Positions 35,333-44,536 are shown, numbered from the stretch's first letter. The stretch is DNA of 64,000 nt from Sphingomonas sp. PP-CC-1A-547 (GCF_003610375.1 NZ_RAPZ01000010.1:346161-410160); one strand, 5' to 3'. Notes: generated from the letters alone by a model not told the origin. Numbers and translations are program-made.

Positions 35333-37255
35333 ATGACCGAAGTTTCCCGCCGCCTGCTGCTCGCCTCGGGTTTAGCCGCCACCGCCACGCCCGCGATCGG
35401 TGCCGGCCGCGACACCGCGCCGAAGCCCTGGGGTGCGACACCCTCTAAGCGCCAACTCGCCTGGCACGCGCGCGAGCAATACGCGTTCGTCCATTTCTCG
35501 ATCAACACCTTCACCGATCGCGAATGGGGCTATGGCGACGAGGATCCGAAGCTCTTCGACCCGACCGACTTCTCGCCCGACCAGATCGTCGCGGCAGCCA
35601 AGGCGGGCGGCATACGCGGCATCATCCTGACCGCCAAGCATCATGACGGCTTCTGCCTCTGGCCGACGATGCTGACCGAACACTGCATCCGCAACAGCCC
35701 CTACAAGGACGGCAAGGGCGACATCGTCGGCGAGATGGAACGCGCCACCCGTCGTGCCGGCCTCGATTTCGGCCTGTATCTTTCGCCTTGGGATCGCAAC
35801 CACGCCGAATATGGCCGCCCCGCCTATGTTGAATATTTCCGAAAGCAGGTCGTCGAACTCTGCACGCGCTACGGCACGCTGTTCGAATTCTGGTTCGACG
35901 GCGCGAATGGCGGCGACGGCTATTACGGCGGCGCGCGCGACACGCGGAAGATCGATGCACCGAAATACTATAACTGGCCCTCGATCGTCGCACTCGTGCA
36001 CGAGCATCAGCCGATGGCCTGTACCTTCGACCCACTCGGCGCGGACCTGCGCTGGGTCGGGAACGAGGACGGTGTCGCCGGCGATCCGTGTTGGCCGACG
36101 ATGCCGAACCATCCCTATGTCCAGTCCGAGGGCAATTCAGGCGTGCGCGGTGCGCCGCTCTGGTGGCCAGCGGAAACCGACGTCTCGATCCGGCCCGGCT
36201 GGTTCTATCACGCCGACGAGGATTCGAAGGTAAAGACGCCCGCGCGCCTGATCAAGCTGCACGACGAGTCGGTCGGTCGCGGCACCAACCTCAACCTCAA
36301 CCTGCCGCCCGACCGCCGCGGCCGCCTCGCCGACATCGACGTCGAGACGCTGAAGTCGTTCGGCACGGCGCAAGCCGCGACCTTCGCCACCGATCTCGCC
36401 AAGGGTGCCGTCGCATCGGCCAGCCACGTCCGCGGGAAGACCTATGCGGCCAGCACGGTGCTCGACGGCAACCGCGACACCTACTGGTCGACACCCGACG
36501 CCATCACCACGCCGACACTGACGCTCGACCTCCCGCCGGGCCGATCGTTCGACCTCATTCGCCTCCGCGAATATCTCCCACTCGGCATCCGCGTGACCCG
36601 GTTCGCGATCGACGCCGAGATCGGCGGACAATGGCGCAAGCTAGCCGAGCATTCAGGCATCGGCCCGCAACGCATCGTCCGTCTCGAAAAGCCGATCGCC
36701 CCCCGCCGCCTCCGCCTCCGCATCCTCGAAGGCACCGCCTGCCCCGCGATCAACGAAGTCGCGCTCTTCCGCCAGGTCGCACCCGCGCCCGTAGCGCCAG
36801 TCCGGAACACCGATACGACGACCGTCGTCACCAGCCGCTGGTCGATCGTCACCGCGACCGCACCGGGCGCCAAGGCGCTGCTCGACGACGACAGCGCGAC
36901 CGCCTGGACCCTGCCCGCGCCGGCGCCCGGCACGCCCGCCTCGGTCACGATCGACCTGGCCGCGACCGAGACGCTCGCCGGCTTCGTCCTGATCCCCTCG
37001 CGCGCGGTGATGGCGAACACCGCCCCGCCCAAGGGATACCGGGTCGAGGCGAGCACCGACGGCAAGACCTGGCAGGACATCGCTAAGGGCGAACTCCCCA
37101 ACATCGCCTACGCGCTCGCCGCGCAGCGTATCGCGTTCGCCCGACCGACCACCGCGCGCTACCTGCGCTTCTCGTTCGCCGAGACCGCGATCCCCGCACA
37201 ACGGCTGGCGATCGCCGGCCTCGGCGCGTTCAGGCCGAAACCAGGCGCATTGTAA
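35333..37255 (+). CDS. GH29 alpha-L-fucosidase with two C-terminal F5/8-type domains, exported
   Basis: This 640-residue enzyme should release alpha-linked fucose, a decoration of both the core and the antennae of complex N-glycans. A twin-arginine-like leader (SRRLLLASGLAATATP) precedes the barrel: QYAFVHFSINTFTDREWGYG, GIILTAKHHDGFCLWPT and the nucleophile D189 in FEFWFDGANGG. Two discoidin/CBM32-like beta-sandwiches follow (about 350-480 and 490-635), which may bind sugar. The ATG at 35333 has GGAG six bases upstream; the adjacent ATG at 35330 is the alternative. It closes the glycosidase operon. Confidence 0.93.
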   Translation: MTEVSRRLLLASGLAATATPAIGAGRDTAPKPWGATPSKRQLAWHAREQYAFVHFSINTFTDREWGYGDEDPKLFDPTDFSPDQIVAAAKAGGIRGIILTAKHHDGFCLWPTMLTEHCIRNSPYKDGKGDIVGEMERATRRAGLDFGLYLSPWDRNHAEYGRPAYVEYFRKQVVELCTRYGTLFEFWFDGANGGDGYYGGARDTRKIDAPKYYNWPSIVALVHEHQPMACTFDPLGADLRWVGNEDGVAGDPCWPTMPNHPYVQSEGNSGVRGAPLWWPAETDVSIRPGWFYHADEDSKVKTPARLIKLHDESVGRGTNLNLNLPPDRRGRLADIDVETLKSFGTAQAATFATDLAKGAVASASHVRGKTYAASTVLDGNRDTYWSTPDAITTPTLTLDLPPGRSFDLIRLREYLPLGIRVTRFAIDAEIGGQWRKLAEHSGIGPQRIVRLEKPIAPRRLRLRILEGTACPAINEVALFRQVAPAPVAPVRNTDTTTVVTSRWSIVTATAPGAKALLDDDSATAWTLPAPAPGTPASVTIDLAATETLAGFVLIPSRAVMANTAPPKGYRVEASTDGKTWQDIAKGELPNIAYALAAQRIAFARPTTARYLRFSFAETAIPAQRLAIAGLGAFRPKPGAL

Positions 37256-37306
37256 CGGGCATAGGTATATTCGCTGCCACCCTGCCGCCGCAGAAGGAGA
37301 ATGTTG

Positions 37307-37600
37307 ATGACCGCCTATGTCGTATTCGTGCGCAACGAAGTTACCGATGCCGAAGAGATGAAGCAGTACCAGGCTAAGGCACCCCTCGCCCGCGAAGGCC
37401 GCACGCTGAAGCCACTGGCGTTCTACGGCGCGGTGGAGACGCTCGAAGGTCCCGCAGTCGAGGGCGCCGTGATCCTCGAATTCCCCGACGTGGCCGAAGC
37501 GCATGCCTGGTATGACAGTCCAGCTTATCAGGACGCGCTGCAGCACCGTCTAAAGGGCGCCGACTACCGCGTGTTCGTGATCGAGGGGCTCCCCGGCTGA
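37307..37600 (+). CDS. DUF1330 family small protein
   Basis: The 97-residue protein has a ferredoxin-like (ABM/EthD-type) pattern: AYVVFVRNEVTDAEEMKQYQ, KPLAFYGAVETLEGP and VILEFPDVAEAHAWYDSPAYQDAL with RVFVIEG at the end. DUF1330 proteins are soluble and of unknown reaction. AAGGAG lies seven bases before the ATG at 37307, so this was preferred over the ATG at 37301, which touches the ribosome site. It follows the fucosidase closely but has its own ribosome site, and seems unrelated to glycan use. Confidence 0.85.
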   Translation: MTAYVVFVRNEVTDAEEMKQYQAKAPLAREGRTLKPLAFYGAVETLEGPAVEGAVILEFPDVAEAHAWYDSPAYQDALQHRLKGADYRVFVIEGLPG

Positions 37601-37729
37601 CATAGGGGCGGCTGATCCCCGGCTGGCGCACCCAACCTGTACGCCAGCCAACAACCCCGTTCAGGAACGATGTCTCTCGATAGCCGTATCAACGGCACAT
37701 CCCGATTGTCGGGTTCGAGAGGACATCTC

Positions 37730-38026
37730 ATGAAGTTTACGCATCTCATCGCTGCCGGGTTGGCCTTCGCGACACTCGGCCTCGGCGCCGCCGCTCCCGC
37801 AGAAGCACAGCGCGGGCACAGCCAGCAGTATCGCGACAACGATCACCGGGGCGACCACCGCGACCATCGTGGCGACCGCCGCAACTATCGCCACAACGAC
37901 CATCGCGGCGATCGTCATGACGACCGCCGCTGGCGTGGTCGCGACCACGATCGTCGCAACTGGAACAACAACCGCCGCTGCCGCACCGAATGGCGCCACA
38001 ACCGCCGCGTGCAGATCTGCCGCTGA
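37730..38026 (+). CDS. Small secreted protein rich in His, Asp and Arg
   Basis: A Sec signal peptide (MKFTHLIAAGLAFATLGLG, cleaved near AEAQ) is followed by about 75 residues made mostly of D, H, R and N in repeated blocks such as NDHRGDHRDHRGDRR. The C-terminus WNNNRRCRTEWRHNRRVQICR has two cysteines that could form a disulfide and resembles the tail of other small sphingomonad periplasmic proteins. Metal or water binding is possible from composition, but no function is established. The ATG at 37730 has a GAGAGGA ribosome site. It is followed 77 bases later by another secreted protein. Confidence 0.75.
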   Translation: MKFTHLIAAGLAFATLGLGAAAPAEAQRGHSQQYRDNDHRGDHRDHRGDRRNYRHNDHRGDRHDDRRWRGRDHDRRNWNNNRRCRTEWRHNRRVQICR

Positions 38027-38103
38027 TAACTCTTGAAATCGTGTGGGCGGTGGCGCGATGCTGCCGCCCACTCTCGTTGTGACCTTTTAGAAGGACCCGG
38101 ATC

Positions 38104-38655
38104 ATGAAGCGTTTTCTCGGTACGGCTGCACTGATCGCCGCTACCTGCCTCTCCGCCACCACCCCCGCGCTCGCGCAGTCGCAGGCCGACGACGCGCGCT
38201 TCGCCGCGGCCCAGTCGCGCCTCGACAGCGAATTGCAGATCTTCCGCCAGGAATTCGATCGCTACCAGTCGGTCCGCGGCAACCGCGGCGGCTATGCGCC
38301 ACAGGGCGGCTATCGCACCGCGCCAGATCGCAGCGGCGGCTATCAGGAAGCCTATCCGGACGAGCGCGACGAAGGCAATTACGATCCCTCGCGCTATTAC
38401 CGCGCAGGCCCGAACTACCAGGAGCGCACGCTGGCGACCAACGACCGCGTCTATGCGGGCCAGGACGGCAAATATTACTGCAAGCGCAACGACGGCACGA
38501 CCGGGCTGATCATCGGCGCGGCCGGCGGCGGCATTCTCGGCAACGTCATCGACGGCGGCCGTTCGCGGATCGTCGGCTCGCTGCTCGGTGCGGCTGCAGG
38601 TGGCCTCGCCGGGCGTGCAGTCGAGCAGAGCAACAGCCAGGTCCGCTGCCGCTAG
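38104..38655 (+). CDS. Glycine-zipper 2TM envelope protein
   Basis: This 183-residue exported protein has a signal peptide ending ALAQ, a coiled-coil-like segment (ARFAAAQSRLDSELQIFRQEF), a Gly/Tyr/Arg-rich linker, and a C-terminal glycine-zipper (GLIIGAAGGGILGNVID and IVGSLLGAAAGGLAG). Cysteines in KYYCKR and VRCR flank the zipper. The domain is known from outer-membrane lipoproteins and Rickettsia 17-kDa-like antigens, so an outer-membrane or periplasmic structural role is likely. AGAAGGA precedes the ATG. It probably shares stress-type regulation with the upstream small protein, which is inference. Confidence 0.85.
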   Translation: MKRFLGTAALIAATCLSATTPALAQSQADDARFAAAQSRLDSELQIFRQEFDRYQSVRGNRGGYAPQGGYRTAPDRSGGYQEAYPDERDEGNYDPSRYYRAGPNYQERTLATNDRVYAGQDGKYYCKRNDGTTGLIIGAAGGGILGNVIDGGRSRIVGSLLGAAAGGLAGRAVEQSNSQVRCR

Positions 38656-38675
38656 GTTCAAGCCGCGAGGTAACT

Positions 38676-38753
38676 GTTCCCCCGCGAACGCGGGGGCCCA
38701 GGATCACAGGCGATACCGTTCGTGACCCTGGGCTCCCGCCTTCGCGGGAGAAC
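38676..38753. repeat. Bipartite inverted repeat, CCCGCGAAGGCGGG family
   Basis: GTTCCCCCGCGAACGCGGGG and CTCCCGCCTTCGCGGGAGAAC arms flank a CCCAGGAT...CCCTGGG centre. Same family as 1621-1678. It lies between two convergent genes. Confidence 0.85.
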
Positions 38754-38790
38754 GGCATGAAGTGGTGGGAGACGGCAGGAGCCGCACCCC

Positions 38791-40920
38791 CTACTTCGCC
38801 ACCCCGACCAGCTTCTGCGTGAAGTACGTCATCTGCAAAGCCTGCAACCGGGCCCCCTGCTCGATATCCGCATCGCCCGAATGACCGCCCGCCGTGTCCT
38901 CATAATACAAATACGGCAGCCCATATTCCTTCAACCGCGCCGCGAACTTCCGCGCATGCTGTGGCCCGACCCGGTCGTCCTTGGTCGTCGTCCAGATATA
39001 CGGTTCCGGATACGCCACGCCCTTCTTGATGTTCTGATACGGCGAGATCGTCTCGAGGAAAGCCTTCTCCGCTGGCACCGTCACCGAGCCATATTCGTCG
39101 ACCCAAGACGCCCCAGCCGCGATCCCCTCGTACCTGATCATGTCGAGCAACGGCACCTGGATCGTCACCGCTTTCCACAGATCCGGATGCTGGTTGAACT
39201 CGACGCCCATCAGCAACCCACCATTCGACCCGCCATAGATCCCCAGCTTGGCCGGACTCGTCAGCTTCCGCGCAAACAGGTCCTTCGCCACCGCAGCGAA
39301 GTCGTCGTAGATCACCTGCCGCTTCGTCTTCCGCCCGGCGTCATGCCACTTGGGCCCGAACTCGCCGCCGCCACGGATGTTGGCGAGCACATACGACCCG
39401 CCCCGCTCCAGCCAGAGCTTGCCGGTGCTCCCCGAATAGCTCGGCGTCATCGACACCTGGAAACCGCCATACGCCGTCATGATCGTCGGCGTCGCTCCGT
39501 CGAGCGCAATGCCCTTCTTGTGCACCACAAAATACGGCACCTTCGTCCCGTCCGTGGACGTCGCCTCGAACTGCTCGACCACATCGTTCGACGCGTCGAA
39601 CTTCGCTGGCAAAGTCTTGATCGGTTTTGGTGCTGCGGAAGAGGCCGCATCCAGCGAATAAAGCGAGGTCGGCGTCAGGAACCCGGTGACCGTCAGATAC
39701 GCATCGTCGCTACGATCGGTCGTGCTGGCGACATCGATCGAGGCGTTGTCAGGCAGCGCGATCGGCTTGGCCGTCCAGCCCCCCGCCCCATGCGTATAGA
39801 CTGACGCACGACCGCGAACGTTGTCCGACACGACCAGCAGCAACTTCGACCGGGTCAGCGCCATCCCGTCGACCGACTGGCGCGGCCCCGGCGCGAACAC
39901 GATCGTCGGGTTGATCGTTCCTTTCTCCACCTCGGCCAGCGGCGCGGAGGCAACCGCCCCCTCCGGGATCTTGCCCCAAGGATCGCTGGTCGAGAAGATC
40001 ACCTGTCCGTCGATCATCCCCGCCGGAAACGTCCGATCGGGCAGCGCCAGCGGCCGCGTCCCCGCCGGCGTCCACACGAGTTTGTCCGCGCCGAAGAACG
40101 TCTTCCGCCGCTGGATCACCACCAGCCGGTTACCCTTCTCGTCGGTCAGCACGTCCGCCCCGGTCGCCCCCTGGTCGGTCGCCGCACCGCGATACACTTC
40201 GGTCGCGGCGGTCAGCGGTGCCCCACGCTTCACCTGCTTCAACACGAAAGCATAGCCCGACTGCGTCGTCGTCCCCGCCCCCCAGTCGCGCGCGACCAGC
40301 AGCGTATCCTTGTCGACCCAGCTCGCATCCTGCTTCGACTTCGGCAGCGTGAACCCGTTCGCGACGAACGCCCCGGTCGACAGGTCGAACTCGCGATACG
40401 TCACCGCGTCCTCGCCACCCTCCGACAGCGCGACGAGGCACAGCCGCTCCTCGGGCTGCAGGCAGGTCGAACCCTTCCACACCCACTGCTTGCCCTCGGC
40501 CTTGCCCAGCGCATCGAGATCGAGCGCGGTCGTCCATTTCGGCGTCGCGCTCGCGTAATCCGCCGCACTCGTCCAGCGCCAAAGCCCATGCGGATGCTCG
40601 GCATCGCGCCAGAAATTGTAGATCCGCCCGAACATCTGGTTCGGCATCGGAATCCGGTCCTTCGCCGACGCGATCGCTAGCGCCTCGGCATAGAAAGTCT
40701 TGTAGCGCGGATCGTTCTGCAGCCGCGGCAACGTCTTCGCATTCTCCGCCTCGACCCAGGCCAGCGGCTTCGCGCCATCCTTGTCCTCGAGCCAGATATA
40801 CGGATCGGCGGCGGTGTTCGTTTTGGTCATCGGTGCGACTTGGGCAATGGCTGCAGCCCCCGCAAGTCCGGCGCCACCGCTCAATATCGTCGCCGCAAGC
40901 ATCGAAGCCAGAACCCGCAT
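38791..40920 (-). CDS. Prolyl oligopeptidase family serine peptidase (S9A), exported
   Basis: The 709-residue protein has a signal peptide (MRVLASMLAATILSGGAG), the S9A N-terminal sequence DPYIWLEDKDGAKPLAWVEAEN, a beta-propeller and a C-terminal alpha/beta-hydrolase domain. Catalytic serine lies in GIYGGSNGGLLMG, aspartate in TTKDDRVGPQHARKF, and histidine in DTAGGHSGD. It would cut short peptides after proline in the periplasm. The ATG at 40920 has GGAG eight bases upstream; the longer frame to 41160 is an antisense shadow of the MFS gene. It diverges from that transporter over 58 bases. Confidence 0.93.
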   Translation of the reverse strand: MRVLASMLAATILSGGAGLAGAAAIAQVAPMTKTNTAADPYIWLEDKDGAKPLAWVEAENAKTLPRLQNDPRYKTFYAEALAIASAKDRIPMPNQMFGRIYNFWRDAEHPHGLWRWTSAADYASATPKWTTALDLDALGKAEGKQWVWKGSTCLQPEERLCLVALSEGGEDAVTYREFDLSTGAFVANGFTLPKSKQDASWVDKDTLLVARDWGAGTTTQSGYAFVLKQVKRGAPLTAATEVYRGAATDQGATGADVLTDEKGNRLVVIQRRKTFFGADKLVWTPAGTRPLALPDRTFPAGMIDGQVIFSTSDPWGKIPEGAVASAPLAEVEKGTINPTIVFAPGPRQSVDGMALTRSKLLLVVSDNVRGRASVYTHGAGGWTAKPIALPDNASIDVASTTDRSDDAYLTVTGFLTPTSLYSLDAASSAAPKPIKTLPAKFDASNDVVEQFEATSTDGTKVPYFVVHKKGIALDGATPTIMTAYGGFQVSMTPSYSGSTGKLWLERGGSYVLANIRGGGEFGPKWHDAGRKTKRQVIYDDFAAVAKDLFARKLTSPAKLGIYGGSNGGLLMGVEFNQHPDLWKAVTIQVPLLDMIRYEGIAAGASWVDEYGSVTVPAEKAFLETISPYQNIKKGVAYPEPYIWTTTKDDRVGPQHARKFAARLKEYGLPYLYYEDTAGGHSGDADIEQGARLQALQMTYFTQKLVGVAK

Positions 40921-40978
40921 CACCGTATCTCCCTGATTTGCTTGGCGGGATACATGACGAGGTCTATCGCGGTCCGCA

Positions 40979-42394
40979 ATGCAACCGGACCAGATATCGG
41001 CGGCCGACGGCCTGCCCAAACCCCGCCGCTTCGTCGCGATCGCCGCGATCTCGGCTGGCACTGCGCTGACGATCATCGACGGCGGCATCGCCACCGTCGC
41101 ACTGCCGACGATCGCACGCGACCTGCACGTCGGAAGCAGCGCGGTGGTGACCGTCGTCACGGTCTATCAGTTGATCCTGGCGATGGCGCTGCTCCCATTC
41201 TCGGGGCTCGGCGACCGCATCGGCCTGAAGCGCATGTACCAATACGGCCAGCTGCTCTTCACCGTCGCGACGTTGCTCTGCTTTTTCGCGAAGAGCCTGC
41301 CGTTCCTGCTCGTCGTCCGCGCGGCACAAGCCTTGGGTGCCGCAGCCGCGCTCAGCGTCTCGTCGGCACTGATTCGCTCGATCTATCCATCGAAGCAGCT
41401 CGGCCGCGGGCTCGGCATCAACTCGGTGGTCGTCTCCAGTTCCGCGGCACTCGCCCCGACCATTGGTGGTCTAGTCCTCGCCATCGCCCCCTGGCCCTGG
41501 GTGTTCGCCAGCGCCGTACCGTTCGCGATCGCATCGCTGGTACTAGGCCGAGCGCTGCCCGAACCGCGAAAACACGATGAACCCTTCGACGTGCTCGGCG
41601 CGGTGATGTGCGCAGCGATGATAGGCCTCGTCATCGGCGGAGCCGAAAGCGCGGTCCACGGCGACAGCCCGATCGTCTCCGCCGCAATCGTGCTGACCGG
41701 CGCGGTGATCGGCTGGTTCTTCGTGAAGCGCGAGCAAGGCGAGACCAAGCCGATCCTGCCGATCGACCTGCTCGCCCGGCCCGTGCTCGCGCTGTCGGCG
41801 ATCGGTGCCTACACCGCGTTCATCGCACAGATGACGCTGCTGCTGTCGACGCCGTTCCGGTTGACGCATGCTTACGGGTTCAGTGCGGCGGAGGTTGGTG
41901 CGGCAATCGCGCCGTGGCCGCTGGCCAACATGTTCGTCGCGCCGCTCTCAGGCTGGCTGTCGGATCGCTACCCGGCGGGGCTGCTCGGCGGGATCGGCAT
42001 GGGCGTGTCGATCTGCGCGCTGTTGCTGATCGCCTACATGCCCGCAGACCCCGGCTATTTCGATATCGCATGGCGAATGGCGTTGTGCGGCTCGGGCTTC
42101 GGGATGTTCATGGCCCCGAACGCGCGGTTGATCATCGGCTCTGCCCCCCGCGAACGCGCCGCAGCGGCAGGCGGCCTCGTCTCCACGGTCCGCCTGGTAG
42201 GCCAGACCACCGGCGCCACCCTGGTCGCCGCCCTCCTGGCCATGGGCGTAGGCGCCGGCATGACCCCGCCGCTGGTCGCAGCAGGCCTAGCACTAGTGGC
42301 AGGCCTATGCAGCCTAAGCCGCCTCCGCCCCTCGATCCGCAACCCACCGACCGAAGAAACCCAGGACGTGCAGCCCGCCCAGCAGACGCGCTAA
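40979..42394 (+). CDS. MFS transporter, DHA2 (14-TM) type
   Basis: This 471-residue inner-membrane protein has many hydrophobic helices and drug/H+ antiporter features: TIIDGGIATVALPTIARDL in helix 1, the motif-A loop GDRIGLKRMYQYG, the motif-C-like SSSAALAPTIGGLVLA, and GFGMFMAPNARLIIGSAP in the second half. Efflux of drugs or metabolites is the family role; the substrate is unknown. The ATG at 40979 is the first good start. A perfect 18-base hairpin follows directly after the stop. Confidence 0.9.
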   Translation: MQPDQISAADGLPKPRRFVAIAAISAGTALTIIDGGIATVALPTIARDLHVGSSAVVTVVTVYQLILAMALLPFSGLGDRIGLKRMYQYGQLLFTVATLLCFFAKSLPFLLVVRAAQALGAAAALSVSSALIRSIYPSKQLGRGLGINSVVVSSSAALAPTIGGLVLAIAPWPWVFASAVPFAIASLVLGRALPEPRKHDEPFDVLGAVMCAAMIGLVIGGAESAVHGDSPIVSAAIVLTGAVIGWFFVKREQGETKPILPIDLLARPVLALSAIGAYTAFIAQMTLLLSTPFRLTHAYGFSAAEVGAAIAPWPLANMFVAPLSGWLSDRYPAGLLGGIGMGVSICALLLIAYMPADPGYFDIAWRMALCGSGFGMFMAPNARLIIGSAPRERAAAAGGLVSTVRLVGQTTGATLVAALLAMGVGAGMTPPLVAAGLALVAGLCSLSRLRPSIRNPPTEETQDVQPAQQTR

Positions 42395-42433
42395 CTGCTG
42401 CTCCCTCTCCCCGACGGGGAGAGGGAGCAGCAG
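42395..42433. repeat. Perfect 18-base hairpin after the MFS gene
   Basis: CTGCTGCTCCCTCTCCCC (42395-42412) pairs perfectly with 42416-42433 across a three-base loop, one base past the MFS stop. There is no T run, so it is either a repeat arm or an RNA-stabilising hairpin. Confidence 0.7.
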
Positions 42434-42453
42434 AAGAAGCCGCGAAAGAAGAA

Positions 42454-42510
42454 TGTTCACCCGCGAAGGCGGGTGCCCAGTCTGTGTCCCCGTCTTCGCG
42501 GGGACACATG
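42454..42510. repeat. Bipartite inverted repeat, CCCGCGAAGGCGGG family
   Basis: TGTTCACCCGCGAAGGCGGG and CCCCGTCTTCGCGGGGACAC arms around CCCAGTCTG, the same family as 1621-1678. Confidence 0.8.
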
Positions 42511-42540
42511 CTTTGGTTTAGGACGCCTCACACGCAGATG

Positions 42541-42647
42541 CACCACCCCGGCGAAGGTCGGGGCCCAGTTGGCACGTCCGGAATAACGAAGGACGGTCCC
42601 TCATCACTACTGTTCGCCCAACTGGACCCCGGCCTTCGCCGGGGTGG
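42541..42647. repeat. Bipartite inverted repeat, CACCCCGGC family
   Basis: CACCACCCCGGCGAAGGTCG at the left and CCGGCCTTCGCCGGGGTGG at the right, both bordered by CCCAGTTGG / CCCAACTGG. The arms match 1441-1543; the loop also retains a shared ATAACGAAG stretch. It lies between convergent genes. Confidence 0.85.
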
Positions 42648-42671
42648 CGTCGAAGAACTACCGGTGACCTC

Positions 42672-44411
42672 TCAGAAAGCAGCCGTAGCCTTAGCCTCCC
42701 CCATCATCGCCTTCCGCACCAAAGGAATCGGCGGCCCCCCAAAACTCAAGAACTGGTCATGGAACGCCTTCCAGGCCTTCCGCCCACCCCGCGTCGCAGT
42801 CCAATCCGCCCGCAACTTCCGGATCATCAGCTTACCCATAGTATAATTCAGATATGCCGGATCATACGTCCCCCGCGCCGCCTGTTGCTTCGCGTTCCCC
42901 TCGTCCTGGTAGCATTCGTCGACGAACATCCGGAACGACTGCTCCTGCGTCATCCCCTTCGCATGCATGCGTATCGCCGACAGATACCGGCAATCGCGCA
43001 ACAACGCGTTCGAGATCTGCCCGACATGCGTCTCGGGATCGCCGTTGTTGAGCCCCGCCTCCCACATCATCTCCTCGGCATAATGCGCCCACCCCTCGGC
43101 AAACGCATACCCCACGAACAGCCGCCCGAAGAGCGAAGGCGAGCGGTTCGCGTGCAGGAACTGGACGAAATGCCCCGGCATCACCTCGTGCACCGACGTA
43201 AACAGCAGGTCGTTCTTGCCCGGCACGAACGCGTCCTGCACCGCCTTGGTCCAGCTCGGATCTGGCGGCGAGATGTAATAAATCGACGGCACGCCCTTAT
43301 CGAACGGCCCCGGCGGATCGATATAGGCCGAGTTCTGCCGATTATACGGCGGCGATTCCTCGACCAGCGCCTGCTCGGTCCCCGGAATCGTCACCAGGTC
43401 GTGATCCACGACGAATTTCCGCAAGCCCGGGATCTGGCGCCTCGCCTCCGCGACCGGGCCGCCGACCGGCTTGTTAGCATTCATCTTGTCCATGCACGCG
43501 AGGATCGTCTGCCGCTTGGCGAACACCCCGCACGCCTGCACCAGCGCCGCCTGGTTGCGCTTCAGGTCGGCGACACCCGCCGCCTCGAGCTGGTCGAGCG
43601 GCGTATCGACGCCTTCGGTCATCGCCACCATCCGCGCGAACTTGTCCGCCCCGAGCGCGAAATCCTGCGTCGCGGTCGCGCGCTGGCCCTCGGTCCACGT
43701 CCCCAGATCGCGCATCGCCTTCGACGCCGCCTTTGCCGCATCGGTCAGCTGCTTCTGCGCCGCGGCATCCTTCACGCCAGCAAACGCCTTCACCGCGTCG
43801 CCCGCATAATAGTCCGCAAAGCCGTTGAACGCCGCCGTCCCGTAATTGACGTAGCTCAGCGGCATCGGCGTCTTGAGGTTCGCCTTGATGTTGCCCGCCG
43901 CCGCCGGGATCTTCTGCAGGAACCCGGTCAACGCCTTCATCCGGGTCGGCGCATCGGCATAGTTGCGCGCGATATACGTGTTCGGATCGAGCCCCGCGCT
44001 GACATACCAGGCCGGATTATGGTGCGGCTGGTCGGCATCCTCCAACCAGAACAGCTTCCCCTTGGCGACCTGCACCAGATAGTCGCGCTCGAACGCCTCG
44101 GTTGGCTTCAAATTCTTGAACGCCCCCGCCTTGTCGATCGCGCCATGCAGGAAGTCCGCCTGCCGCTTCAGCCCCGCCGCGCTCCAGTCGCCCAAGCCGC
44201 CGTCATACTCGTGCTTGCCCTGATAGACCGCGTTGGCCGGATCGATCTTGAACCAGCCGTCGATGAAGCCATCGCGAAACCCCGCCCAGTCGCCCGTCGC
44301 AGCGGTCGTCGGCCCAGCAGGAGCCTGCGTATTCGCGGTCGTCTGCGCAGGGCCGCACGCGCTCAAGGCGAGGACTGCGCCAAGCGCCGTCGTCATAAGT
44401 CCGATCCGCAT
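42672..44411 (-). CDS. DUF885 family lipoprotein (predicted zinc metallopeptidase)
   Basis: This 579-residue protein has a lipoprotein signal (LMTTALGAVLALSACG), so it is probably anchored to the membrane facing the periplasm. The DUF885 fold is mostly helical, and the putative zinc site is HEVMPGH at 408-414 (H408, E409, H414) with downstream FAEGWAHYAEEM supplying another likely ligand. Related proteins are annotated as carboxypeptidase-like. The ATG at 44411 begins MRIGLMTTALG. It diverges from the alpha/beta hydrolase gene. Substrate is unknown. Confidence 0.88.
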   Translation of the reverse strand: MRIGLMTTALGAVLALSACGPAQTTANTQAPAGPTTAATGDWAGFRDGFIDGWFKIDPANAVYQGKHEYDGGLGDWSAAGLKRQADFLHGAIDKAGAFKNLKPTEAFERDYLVQVAKGKLFWLEDADQPHHNPAWYVSAGLDPNTYIARNYADAPTRMKALTGFLQKIPAAAGNIKANLKTPMPLSYVNYGTAAFNGFADYYAGDAVKAFAGVKDAAAQKQLTDAAKAASKAMRDLGTWTEGQRATATQDFALGADKFARMVAMTEGVDTPLDQLEAAGVADLKRNQAALVQACGVFAKRQTILACMDKMNANKPVGGPVAEARRQIPGLRKFVVDHDLVTIPGTEQALVEESPPYNRQNSAYIDPPGPFDKGVPSIYYISPPDPSWTKAVQDAFVPGKNDLLFTSVHEVMPGHFVQFLHANRSPSLFGRLFVGYAFAEGWAHYAEEMMWEAGLNNGDPETHVGQISNALLRDCRYLSAIRMHAKGMTQEQSFRMFVDECYQDEGNAKQQAARGTYDPAYLNYTMGKLMIRKLRADWTATRGGRKAWKAFHDQFLSFGGPPIPLVRKAMMGEAKATAAF

Positions 44412-44536
44412 CCTGTCTCCGATTCCGATTCGTCTGGCGCCATGCTGCCAGTCGAAGCTTCGGTACGCCAGCGTGCGGAACGGTGGGCGCGATGAGCCGT
44501 TGAGCGTGCATCTGCAAAGACAGACCGGAGACTTGT

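Noticed and set aside
37256..37306. A riboswitch or attenuator after the fucosidase gene
   Set aside because: The gap is too short and no stable paired structure other than a plain ribosome site is visible.
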